Assembly: GCA_005792225.1 (NCBI GenBank)
Contig: SXSP01000066.1
Span: 1-5,592 of the forward strand
Source of the DNA: Bdellovibrionales bacterium
GTDB taxonomy: Bacteria; Bdellovibrionota; Bdellovibrionia; Bdellovibrionales; JAMPXM01
Direction of reading: 5' to 3'
DNA length: 5,592 nt
The position numbers and the translations under genes were made by a program. How positions within the stretch are numbered: the first letter of the stretch is position 1; each line of letters begins with the position of its first letter. The notes under the pieces were generated by a model. It was not told where the DNA came from. It did no database searches and worked only from the letters and a program-made list of their open reading frames with translations. This document shows, one piece after another, positions 1 to 5,592 of this stretch.

Positions 1-1916
1 AGTTGGCCTGCGAGGGGCTGAGCCGACGAGACCGCGGTTCCCTGAAGTTTGATGACCTTGGGACTTGGATAAGATCCCCCGAGGTCACCCGCGGCACTTC
101 CAGCCGGCGTTCTTGCGTCGGTGAGGCGCGTGTCGGATCCGAGGACCAGTTGAGCCGATGTTGCGTTCCCGCTCGTCGCGACGTCTTTTGTCGCTGCCGC
201 ACCGAGACCGGTGACTTCAGATGCGGCGATTGAGATATTCACGCACGAGAAGGTGTCGGTCGTCGAATTAAAGGAAAGAGTCTGTTGAGTGCTGCAACTC
301 GACGGGATTTGTGATGCGCCTAAATTATTCTTGAGTTGTCCAAGACCGAAAAATCCGGGCGCGAGCGAAGTGCCATCGAACTGAAAAATCTGTCCCGTCA
401 CCGGGACGGTCGCGGAGATCGCGGTTCCTTGAAGCTTCACGACTTTCGGGTTCGGGTATGATCCGCCGAGATCACCGGCGGCCGTTCCCGAAGGAGCTCG
501 AGCGTTAGTCAGACGCGCGTCGGTGGCTTGAATGACGGTGCCCGCAGTCGTGGCTCCGTCCGCGGCAAGTTGAACCAAGCCGTGAGTCGCGGATGTTGCA
601 TTCGCAACCGAGATCACGGGAGCCAACGAAGTTCCCGAGACTGACACGGCACCAACGCCGGTCAGGGTGGGAAGAGAGAGACTGGGAGTTGCCACCCATT
701 CAAGAGTTCCGCTGCCCGAGATGGAGAGGAGTTGTCCCGCAACCCCCGCGCTCTGGGGAAGCGTGAGTGTATAGTTCGATGCGAGATTCGAAGGCGCTAC
801 GAGAGATACGCTCTTCGTGTTCGCTGAATTGAAGAGTTGAACGGACTTCGCGCCAACGGTCGTCGCGGACACGCTGGAGCTGACGATCGATCCCGTCGTC
901 GATATTGAAGTCGAACCTCCGATTTGCCCCGAGGTAATAGCCGAACCCGATACTTTTCCGGCCGAGGAGAGGGCCGGAATGTCAGTTTCAGCGAGGCCCG
1001 CCCCCGCTGTCACGCGACCGTACTGGTCAGTCGTCAATTTCGTGAAGACGCCCCCTGTTCCCACGACTTCGAGGGAAAGTGTTCCATTTTGCGTAATCGT
1101 CCCACCGACCAGGCCGGCCCCGGCCGTGATCGAGGTGAGAGTTCCGAGGTTGGGCGTAACCGCAGTCCATTTGTTCTGAACGGCGTTCCACACGAGTGTT
1201 TGACCAGCGGCGAGGCCGGCCAAATCAATCGAACGACCACCAAGATAGGCGTCTGTATAATTTTTGTTTACAGCGTAATCGCCCGCCGCGGGGACATCTC
1301 CGACTTTCAATCCGCCACTAGTCAAATTGAGAACACCACCGGTCATCGGCAGGTCCGATGTGCGTGCGTAAAGACTTGAGGTACCGCTCGCCAATGCGTC
1401 TAATGCAGCCTGCGTGGTCGTGCCACCGACTTTGATGAAGCTGTCCTTACCTAAGCCTTGTAATGTCATCGCGTGCATCGCGTACGGCACACTTCGGACG
1501 GTTTGATCGGTAGGAAGTTGAACCGTCTCGGCGCCATCGGTGTAGGAAAAACGGAGTCTGCGAACGTCACCGCTCGTGGGAATGTACGTGCAACCCCCAC
1601 TTCCCGTCTTTGTTCCCGAATTATCCAAGACTTGGCGAAGACTGAGGCTCGTCGCTCCTGTGTTGGAGCCCTCGCCCACGATGAGCGAAAAGATGCCGGC
1701 GGTTCCGGTCATATCACGCATGTGAGTTTCTTCGAAGAGAACGCAGAGTCCATCTGATGAACGGATCTGCACTTTGAACTCGACCGCAGCCGACTCAACG
1801 GGGTCGATGCCGTTGGCCTTAAATATCTTGCCCTGGTAGGTGAAGCTCGCCGGTGGTTCGCCCGCATTTGCGGAGAGACCTACGAAAATTGCGAGGATAA
1901 GAAAATGGATATTCAT
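1..1916 (-). CDS. Tail-fibre-like surface protein (MAT-like), C-terminus beyond window
   Basis: Translating from ATG 1916 gives 638 uninterrupted codons to the left edge. Residues 1-18 are a signal peptide (MNIHFLILAIFVGLSANA). Residues 25 to about 150 form a compact N-terminal module beginning FTYQGKIFKANG and ending VPYAMHA (143-149). A Gly/Ser/Thr/Ala-rich region follows, with phage-fibre-style modules: ITAGAGLVGGTITQNGT (from 263), TTDQYGRVTAGAGLAETDIP (295-314), SNYTLTLPQSAGVAGQLL (from 380), and two GDLGGSYP blocks at 481 and 610. Such proteins are common in Bdellovibrio, where the MAT fibres are trimeric adhesins used on prey; many end in an intramolecular chaperone (peptidase S74) domain, which here would lie outside the window. 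The role in prey or surface recognition is inferred. The start codon overlaps the stop of the upstream lipoprotein gene (ATGA, 1916-1913), so translation is probably coupled. Confidence is high that it is a real fibre-like gene, moderate for the MAT assignment. Confidence 0.5.
   Translation of the reverse strand, partial: MNIHFLILAIFVGLSANAGEPPASFTYQGKIFKANGIDPVESAAVEFKVQIRSSDGLCVLFEETHMRDMTGTAGIFSLIVGEGSNTGATSLSLRQVLDNSGTKTGSGGCTYIPTSGDVRRLRFSYTDGAETVQLPTDQTVRSVPYAMHAMTLQGLGKDSFIKVGGTTTQAALDALASGTSSLYARTSDLPMTGGVLNLTSGGLKVGDVPAAGDYAVNKNYTDAYLGGRSIDLAGLAAGQTLVWNAVQNKWTAVTPNLGTLTSITAGAGLVGGTITQNGTLSLEVVGTGGVFTKLTTDQYGRVTAGAGLAETDIPALSSAGKVSGSAITSGQIGGSTSISTTGSIVSSSVSATTVGAKSVQLFNSANTKSVSLVAPSNLASNYTLTLPQSAGVAGQLLSISGSGTLEWVATPSLSLPTLTGVGAVSVSGTSLAPVISVANATSATHGLVQLAADGATTAGTVIQATDARLTNARAPSGTAAGDLGGSYPNPKVVKLQGTAISATVPVTGQIFQFDGTSLAPGFFGLGQLKNNLGASQIPSSCSTQQTLSFNSTTDTFSCVNISIAASEVTGLGAAATKDVATSGNATSAQLVLGSDTRLTDARTPAGSAAGDLGGSYPSPKVIKLQGTAVSSAQPLAGQ
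3..152 (-). repeat. GDLGGSYP protein repeat, copy 2
   Basis: This is the second 50-codon block of the fibre-like gene, containing DTRLTDARTPAGSAAGDLGG, then SYPSPKVIKLQGTAVS and ending in LAGQ at the window edge. It aligns without gaps to copy 1, which lies 387 bases upstream in the gene. In copy 1 the block continues into IFQFDGTSLAP; this copy is cut by the window edge before that point, so further copies may follow outside. Confidence 0.5.
390..539 (-). repeat. GDLGGSYP protein repeat, copy 1
   Basis: This 50-codon block inside the fibre-like gene contains DARLTNARAPSGTAAGDLGG, followed by SYPNPKVVKLQGTAIS and ending in VTGQ. It matches the block at 3-152 at 31 of 50 residues by my count, with the core AAGDLGGSYP and PKV-KLQGTA nearly identical. 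The DNA has diverged more than the protein, mainly at third positions, so this is an old duplication kept by selection on the protein and not a recent repeat. The spacing between copies is 129 codons. Confidence 0.5.
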
Positions 1917-2485
1917 AACGGCTCCTCATCACTCACGATGGATCCGAGAATCGACGAGTGAACACGGAGTGTTCCGTTCACATCGCGTGTGGCTGAATCC
2001 GATTCCATGATTCCGGCGGTGACTTTGATCTTTTGGCCCGTGGGTAAGGTCTCAACGCTCCCCGCGGAGACGAACGCAACGGCGCTTCTCGATGGACGCG
2101 GGGCTTTGAACATTGTCTCGGCAGTCAAATGGATCGGGCCGACCGCCCGTGCGGTTTTTGACTCCGATTTAGTCGAATAGATGCGGCAGCGAGCGATGCC
2201 GTTTGCGTCTGTCGCGGTACACGGCACAATGACATTGTTTGATCCCGTGACTTCAAGGTTCATCTTGGTGCCCGCGAGCGGTTGACCATTTGATGTCTGA
2301 ATCTTGATCGTTACCGTAGCGGGCGTAATGCCGTCGGCGATGTTGTCGGGTGAGATCTCCATCGAACTCATACTCGGCGAAGGACTCATATCGGTGGCCA
2401 TCGGGCGGAAGGGATCAAAACTCGCCTGGCCACAGGCCGTCAGCACAAGACTTGATCCAAAAATGAGAACGAGGTTCCGCTGCAC
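1913..2485 (-). CDS. Lipoprotein with one Big_1-like Ig domain
   Basis: This 190-residue protein starts with a lipoprotein signal, MQRNLVLIFGSSLVLTAC, with the lipobox LTAC at 15-18 and the lipidated Cys at 18. The following Gly-Gln lacks an inner-membrane retention Asp, so outer-membrane sorting is likely. A Ser/Pro/Met-rich stretch (about 21-42) precedes a bacterial Ig-like domain of the invasin/intimin Big_1 type at about 43-122: ADGITPATVTIKI, then NGQPLAGTKMNLEV, TDANGIARCRIYST. The C-terminal 65 residues are beta-like and unassigned. Cys89 and Cys100 could form a disulfide. The start is GTG: GAAAGG lies six bases upstream, and the nearby ATG at 2489 is out of frame. The TGA stop overlaps the ATG of the fibre-like gene. 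Export and lipidation are well supported; a role in anchoring or helping the fibre is inference from the coupling alone. Confidence 0.5.
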   Translation of the reverse strand: MQRNLVLIFGSSLVLTACGQASFDPFRPMATDMSPSPSMSSMEISPDNIADGITPATVTIKIQTSNGQPLAGTKMNLEVTGSNNVIVPCTATDANGIARCRIYSTKSESKTARAVGPIHLTAETMFKAPRPSRSAVAFVSAGSVETLPTGQKIKVTAGIMESDSATRDVNGTLRVHSSILGSIVSDEEPL

Positions 2486-2636
2486 GCATCGCCTTTCGAT
2501 TGCGGGTTACCCATACAATCGGCTTGGGGGCGGAAGACTGGTGTCTTGAATTCTAGATGTGGTTTAGATCCCGGCCAGAGGCGCGAAACATCAAGTTAAA
2601 ACGGGTTATCCAGAAATCTCGATATCTAAATGGAAC

Positions 2637-3896
2637 TTACTGACGACGCTCGAGAGCTTCCGGCAAACTTCGTATAATTCTCACTTCGACGCGCCTGTTC
2701 TGCTTGCGACCTTGAAAATTTCCGTTGTCGGCAATGGGACGCTCCGATCCAAATCCAACCGCGAGGGTTTGGATGTTTTGTATCTTTCCGGTTGCCATCA
2801 GGAAATCGCGCACGCGCTCGGCCCGCTGCTGGCTGCGTTTTTTATTTCGCTCAGGCGTGCCGAGCGAATCCGTATGGCCTTCCACCTGAATCTTCAGAAC
2901 ACGCGGCTCAGTTCCGAGATAATCCGCGAGTTGTCTCAACATGGGCTGATATTCGGGTCGAATCTCCGAAGAGCCAAAATCGAAATCAAAGTTTTCCAGT
3001 CGAATAATTTCGAAAGGAGGCTTGGCCTCGGAGAGCTCGGCTCTTGGAATACTCGTGCGCAAAAGAAACTCGTGCGTTTTTGAGAGATCGTCGAACGAGC
3101 GCGTCTTTAGCGTCTCCATGTCTCTCTGAAGATAGCCCTTGATGATCTGAACTTGCGCTACGGCTGGTTCGGGAGGCGCAGCGGGAGCTGGCGCAGCCAC
3201 CTCCGGGATTCGCTGAGGATTTAAATCCAATGTGATATTCAAACCTAAATAAACTCGCCAGTCAGGCGTGAAAAGTCCTTCGGAGAGTCTCGTTCCCCCA
3301 CCGAATTGCAAAGACGCGTTTCGAGCCGCATCGTACTTGAGCCCGAGGAGTGCCTCTGAGGCCACGTGCTCGCCATCGACGGTTCGCGAGGACCTCATCG
3401 GTTTTGCCGCGAAAATCTCTCCTATGAACTTCGTGTCCAGAGCCGCCGAATAATAACTCGCTCCGATCGACGCAATCGCCTGATCCCCCAATGGATCGTA
3501 AACGGCATCGGGAATTGCGCTGCCCTCTTGCCGAATCCGATAACCAAGATTTGTGGCGAAAACCCAGTTACCCAACCGACTATCGAACACCGCCTCGATA
3601 TTTGTCGTGGGTCCACTCCCGGAGCCAGCGAACGGGCTGTTCTTCGCTTGATTGATGTTCAACGAGAGCGCGAGGGCCGCTCCCAACGGGGCGCGATCTA
3701 CGAAACGGTATTTCCCCAATAACCGCACCTCGTTGAGTCCCGTTCCGGAGAAACGTGCTCCCGATTCCGCTTGATCAGAGCTTTGGTTGAGAAGAAATGA
3801 GAAGCTTGCTCCAAAATCGAAGCGGTTAGCGAATCCATACGCCAAACTCATATCGCTGAAGAGGACCGAATCGTCTGCATCCATTCTTGTTCCCAT
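2637..3896 (-). CDS. OmpA-family protein, barrel and peptidoglycan-binding domain (downstream fragment)
   Basis: This is the 419-codon open stretch after the internal stop, from the first in-frame ATG at 3896. Residues 1 to about 226 look like outer-membrane strands with alternating polar and aromatic residues (SLAYGFANRFDFGASFSFLL, VYLGLNITLDLN). A Pro/Ala-rich linker follows at about 231-248. The C-terminal OmpA domain (about 296-408) contains FDFDFGSSEIRPEY, then VEGHTDSLGTPERNKKRSQQ and RAERVRDFL, and ends GRKQNRRVEVRI. Asp343 of HTDSLG and Arg358 of QQRAERVR match the pair that binds diaminopimelate in OmpA proteins. The family tethers the outer membrane to the peptidoglycan. Read alone, this fragment has no signal peptide and could not reach the outer membrane, so it is functional only as part of a full-length product. 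Family assignment is near certain; function of this allele is doubtful. Confidence 0.5.
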   Translation of the reverse strand: MGTRMDADDSVLFSDMSLAYGFANRFDFGASFSFLLNQSSDQAESGARFSGTGLNEVRLLGKYRFVDRAPLGAALALSLNINQAKNSPFAGSGSGPTTNIEAVFDSRLGNWVFATNLGYRIRQEGSAIPDAVYDPLGDQAIASIGASYYSAALDTKFIGEIFAAKPMRSSRTVDGEHVASEALLGLKYDAARNASLQFGGGTRLSEGLFTPDWRVYLGLNITLDLNPQRIPEVAAPAPAAPPEPAVAQVQIIKGYLQRDMETLKTRSFDDLSKTHEFLLRTSIPRAELSEAKPPFEIIRLENFDFDFGSSEIRPEYQPMLRQLADYLGTEPRVLKIQVEGHTDSLGTPERNKKRSQQRAERVRDFLMATGKIQNIQTLAVGFGSERPIADNGNFQGRKQNRRVEVRIIRSLPEALERRQ

Positions 3897-4112
3897 TGAA
3901 TCAATGGTGGCAGGAAGCGAGTTCTTTGCGTGATTCAGAAACCATCATGCATTCAGCAGCCCGGGAGCCAAAGTCTCACTGCTTTGAACCGTGATGAAGT
4001 CGACACCGCTCGGAATGGGATTGAAATTGGATGTATCGTTTCCGACGAAATTCGCGTGCGCGGGTGATGCTACGATGAGGCTGCAAATAACTAATGTTGA
4101 GCGAAATATCAT
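2637..4112 (-). pseudogene. OmpA-family outer-membrane protein, split by in-frame TGA
   Basis: The gene reads as one continuous 491-codon frame from ATG 4112 to TAA 2637 except for a TGA at 3947-3945. The N-terminal piece has a signal peptide (MIFRSTLVICSLIVASPAHA, residues 1-20) followed by NFVGNDTSNFNPIPSGVDF and SETLAPGLLNA, then the stop, and the frame continues WFLNHAKNSLPATIDS into the barrel. Nothing else is lost, so the likely cause is one substitution, perhaps GGA to TGA, because related Bdellovibrio OmpA proteins as I remember them have Gly after LLN-type sequence there. Reinitiation does not rescue it: an ATG at 3948 overlaps the TGA but is out of frame and ends after 15 codons. 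Start 4112 was chosen for the signal peptide; its GGGAG is only two bases away, and an in-frame TTG at 4157 is an alternative. A terminator upstream means it needs its own promoter. Confidence 0.5.
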
Positions 4113-4181
4113 CACTCCCAGTCTAGCCGAAGAGTGCCCAACGAGGTCAATTTCCAATCAGTGAAACTGAGAATGAAATGA

Positions 4182-4217
4182 AAAGAAGGCCGGCACCCTC
4201 GCGCGCCAGCCTTCTTT
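4182..4217 (-). terminator. Intrinsic terminator after the small Cys-rich gene
   Basis: On the minus strand AAAGAAGGCTGGC pairs with GCCGGCCTTCTTT, a 13-base-pair stem with one G-U wobble around a ten-base loop. The 3' arm runs into a T-rich tail (TTCTTTTCATTTCATT). It begins seven bases after the TAA of the small gene. The plus strand has the same stem with a C-A mismatch and a weaker tail, so it is mainly a minus-strand terminator. It separates the small gene from the OmpA-family gene. Confidence 0.5.
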
Positions 4218-4224
4218 AAGTGCC

Positions 4225-4494
4225 TTAGCGAACGCTGTAGCAGCCGATGATCCGGCAAGGCGAGCGACGGCTTGAGAACTGACACTGGCGAAGTGCACGA
4301 TTGCTGGCCTGACGAGCGTTTTGCGCGATCGCCTGGAAGCGCTGGCCCCATCGATTCTGCGCCACACACATCGTGTCTCTTTGGCGACCACGGTCAGGCC
4401 AACGAGGACCACGACCATCACCGGGACGAGAGAGGTCCATCGCTTCCGCCGAAAGGCCCATCATCAGAGTCATGGCGATCAAGAGTGCTTTCAT
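4225..4494 (-). CDS. Small exported protein with four cysteines
   Basis: This 89-residue protein begins with a clear signal peptide, MKALLIAMTLMMGLSAEA (1-18). The mature part is about 70 residues and very basic: an Arg/Gly/Pro-rich segment (DLSRPGDGRGPRWPDRGRQR, 20-39), then CVAQNRWGQRFQAIAQN (43-59) and RALRQCQFSSRRSPC (66-80), ending near GC (84-85). Cysteines at 43, 71, 80 and 85 could make two disulfides in the periplasm. The spacing C.A.N..G..F.A ... A...AL..C resembles small secreted hypothetical proteins I associate with Bdellovibrio; I know no function for them. ATG 4494 was chosen because GGAGG lies seven bases upstream and the signal peptide begins there; the longer frame to 4602 would put a charged stretch before it. 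It stands alone: tandem repeats upstream, terminator directly downstream. Confidence 0.5.
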   Translation of the reverse strand: MKALLIAMTLMMGLSAEAMDLSRPGDGRGPRWPDRGRQRDTMCVAQNRWGQRFQAIAQNARQASNRALRQCQFSSRRSPCRIIGCYSVR

Positions 4495-4509
4495 ATTGCT
4501 GCCTCCATT

Positions 4510-4542
4510 TGTTTGTAGACTGTTTGTAGACCGTTTGCAGAC
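4510..4542 (-). repeat. Three tandem 11-bp repeats in the leader of the small Cys-rich gene
   Basis: On the minus strand the units are GTCTGCAAACG, GTCTACAAACA and GTCTACAAACA, head to tail without spacers. The last two are identical and the first differs at two positions (consensus GTCTRCAAACR). The array ends one base before AATGGAGG, the Shine-Dalgarno region, so it lies either in the 5' untranslated leader or next to the promoter. A period of 11 bp is close to one helical turn, which would put each unit on the same DNA face. It may be a binding-site array or simply slippage; the sequence does not decide. Confidence 0.5.
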
Positions 4543-4684
4543 GACCGAATCTGATCGTCTTTTCCGGGCTACAACGGTGACAAATGATTGAGGCTCCCGC
4601 AAGTCTACGTGCGATCAAAAAAGTTTGGATCACGTTAACGAGCGTTGATTGGGAAAATGAGACTCACATTAATTTGTTTATTGT

Positions 4685-4726
4685 CCGAAACTCAATCAAA
4701 GGAGTGTCGATTCGGCTCTGTTTCGG
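4685..4726. other. Inverted repeat downstream of the DUF6973-like gene
   Basis: CCGAAAC at 4685-4691 and GTTTCGG at 4720-4726 are perfect 7-base complements separated by 28 bases. They lie in the non-coding gap (4495-4748) after the DUF6973-like stop. The loop is long and no T-run follows on the minus strand, so it is not a standard intrinsic terminator. It may be a weak transcript-end structure or chance. Apart from this and the tandem repeats, I see no gene or clear promoter in this gap. Confidence 0.5.
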
Positions 4727-4748
4727 GTGAAGAAGTGTTTCGAGTCTG

Positions 4749-5369
4749 TCATCGAGCGCAGCGCGAACGACCGGTCTTGAGTGTTGTGAACTTGCTTTCT
4801 CTCAAAAGCTCCATCGCCCTCTTTTCGATGAGAGGCACGTGCGCTTGGATGAACGTGATTTTGTCTCGTTCACCACGGTAGAGCGTGGCTCCAAACTCGA
4901 CGCCGAGCTGGCTGTTGTTGAAGTCCATCAGCTCGGAGGGTCCAGGTCTCTCGATATCCTCGTGGGAGAGAAGAGCCAGTTTCGCCTGGTTGAAACCGAG
5001 ATGTGACGCTAAAAGGGCGCCGGCGATAAAGTGGCGAATCGCATCCGTCTCCTCGTCATGGTACGCAACCGGATGTGCCTTTCGAGGAACCTGACAAAGA
5101 CGCATCGAAATGTCGTAGGCCTTGCCCCTGATGGTGCCAAGCAGGCCGATCAGCTCCGGATTATTATCCATGAACTTTCGTTCCGCCGGCGTCAGTCGAG
5201 CTCCCAGGAGAAATGCAGCACTTTGCGCGAGCCAGCCCACCGCGCCCGAACTCATCACCGGATTGTTTGAGCGATCGCACGTGGCATCGTCGTTCGCACC
5301 GGCGTACGGAGCAAAGACGAATACGAAGAATGCTGTGATGACGAGAGCTGCGCGCAATGAAGACTCCAC
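4749..5369 (-). CDS. Exported DUF6973-like protein, possible metal-binding hydrolase
   Basis: This 206-residue protein has a hydrophobic signal peptide (about 1-25, ending APYAGA). The core carries TDAIRHFIAGALLASHLG (108-125), SHE (135-137) and MDFNNSQLGVEFG (148-160). The conserved set Asp109, Arg112, His113, His136, Glu137, Asp149, Asn151-Asn152 and Gly156 matches what I remember of the DUF6973 family (DA.RH ... AHE ... MDL.NN..G), which is also found at the end of some polymorphic toxins. The His/Glu/Asp pattern could bind a metal, but no activity is established as far as I know. Its GTG start shares a base with the TAG of rlpA (TAGTG), implying one operon and perhaps a wall-related role. 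An in-frame TTG at 5357 has a better Shine-Dalgarno (GGAG, six bases away) and still keeps the signal peptide, so the true start may be four codons later. Confidence 0.5.
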   Translation of the reverse strand: MESSLRAALVITAFFVFVFAPYAGANDDATCDRSNNPVMSSGAVGWLAQSAAFLLGARLTPAERKFMDNNPELIGLLGTIRGKAYDISMRLCQVPRKAHPVAYHDEETDAIRHFIAGALLASHLGFNQAKLALLSHEDIERPGPSELMDFNNSQLGVEFGATLYRGERDKITFIQAHVPLIEKRAMELLRESKFTTLKTGRSRCAR

Positions 5370-5592
5370 TACTTCACGGGTTCCATTTCGACCATGCCGA
5401 CGCCAGAAATACCGATCGATTGCGCGGCGGCCTTGGATAAGTCGATCATCCGCCCCTTCACGAAGGGACCGCGGTCATTGACCCTGACGACGATGGATTT
5501 TCCGTTTTTGAGGTTGGTGACACGCCAGTTGGTCTTAAGCTTGACGGACTTATGGGCCGCGGTGGGTGCATTCTGGTTGAAGATTTCTCCTG
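5369..5592 (-). CDS. rlpA: RlpA-like septal ring lytic transglycosylase, C-terminal part
   Basis: The last 73 codons plus TAG are present; the start lies beyond the right edge. The visible part is the double-psi beta-barrel domain of RlpA: GEIFNQNAPTAAHKSVKLKT, then WRVTNLKNGKSIVVRVNDRG and PFVKGRMIDLSKAAAQSIG, ending VEMEPVK. The Glu of GEIFN and the Asp of NDRGPF correspond to the two residues shown to be catalytic in RlpA of Pseudomonas. RlpA cleaves glycan strands that lack stem peptides, at septa or poles. No SPOR domain follows the barrel, so the protein ends right after the catalytic domain; any SPOR or lipoprotein signal would have to be upstream. The stop overlaps the next gene by one base. 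Confidence 0.5.
   Translation of the reverse strand, partial: GEIFNQNAPTAAHKSVKLKTNWRVTNLKNGKSIVVRVNDRGPFVKGRMIDLSKAAAQSIGISGVGMVEMEPVK

Noticed and set aside
61..120. Possible frameshift in the fibre gene near the second GDLGG block
   Set aside because: A first quick reading seemed to lose the repeat after GDLGG, but careful retranslation gives SYPSPKVIKLQGTAVS in the same frame; there is no frameshift.
3..233. Plus-strand open frames over the fibre gene, including 3-233 and 924-1379
   Set aside because: They are antisense to a 638-codon frame with clear protein repeats, have unstructured Arg/Cys/Ser-rich translations, and lack ribosome sites; they are shadows.
2550..2555. Possible -10 box TAGAAT before the lipoprotein-fibre pair
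   Set aside because: Five of six bases match the consensus, but no acceptable -35 lies 16-18 bases upstream. The 150-base gap (2486-2636) probably holds the promoter, but I cannot place it.
3945..3947. TGA read as a sense codon (Gly as in the SR1/Gracilibacteria code, or Trp)
   Set aside because: The 638-codon fibre frame and the other genes contain no in-frame TGA, and TGA ends both the lipoprotein and the DUF6973-like genes, so TGA is a normal stop here. Selenocysteine is also unlikely because no catalytic redox site is expected there and no clear hairpin was seen after the TGA.
4120..4150. Promoter for the OmpA-family gene: TTGACC (4145-4150) and TAGACT (4120-4125) on the minus strand
   Set aside because: The -35 match is good but the spacer is 19 bases and the -10 has only four matches; initiation would fall almost on the start codon. 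A promoter must exist nearby because of the terminator, but this one is not convincing.
4158..4421. Minus-strand frame of 87 codons overlapping the small Cys-rich gene
   Set aside because: It lies in another frame, runs through the terminator stem, and lacks a signal or family pattern, whereas the chosen frame has a signal peptide, a strong ribosome site and a conserved-looking cysteine pattern.

Overview
The window looks like a piece of a Bdellovibrio-type predatory bacterium (Bdellovibrionota). The base composition is near-balanced with a slight GC excess. The main clue is a long phage-tail-fibre-like surface protein with 'GDLGGSYPNP' and 'YTLTLPQSAG' modules, a protein style abundant in Bdellovibrio (recently described there as mosaic adhesive trimer, or MAT, proteins). 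The lineage call is an inference from protein style, not a database result. Every gene I can support is on the minus strand, so the biological reading order runs from the right edge to the left edge.

Right part (5592 to 4749): the C-terminal end of an RlpA-like peptidoglycan lytic transglycosylase. Its TAG stop shares one base with the GTG start of a 206-residue exported protein. That protein carries a D..RH / HE / MD.NN..G motif set that I recognise as DUF6973-like. The two genes are very probably one operon.

Middle (4748 to 4170): a non-coding stretch of about 250 bases holds three tandem 11-bp repeats ending ten bases before a strong Shine-Dalgarno. Then comes a small 89-residue exported protein with four cysteines, followed at once by a convincing intrinsic terminator.

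Centre (4112 to 2637): a complete OmpA-family outer-membrane protein gene (signal peptide, predicted barrel, Pro/Ala linker, peptidoglycan-binding OmpA domain). It is split by one in-frame TGA at 3945-3947. Reading through the TGA gives one continuous 491-codon protein. It is best called a pseudogene, or a sequencing error, unless recoding can be shown.

Left part (2485 to 1): a 190-residue lipoprotein with one Big_1-like immunoglobulin fold. Its TGA stop overlaps, as ATGA, the start of the fibre-like protein, which runs off the left edge after 638 codons. This coupled pair is the most interesting unit: a lipid-anchored Ig-domain protein made together with a secreted fibre that may recognise prey or surfaces.

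Every gene whose N-terminus is visible encodes an export signal, and the product whose start lies outside (RlpA) belongs to an exported family. The window is therefore a cell-envelope and surface neighbourhood: wall remodelling on the right, outer-membrane and adhesive functions on the left. No RNA genes, insertion sequences, CRISPR arrays or plus-strand genes were found. [Form note: the original answer gave no confidence numbers; 0.5 is a uniform placeholder in every feature, not an estimate.]
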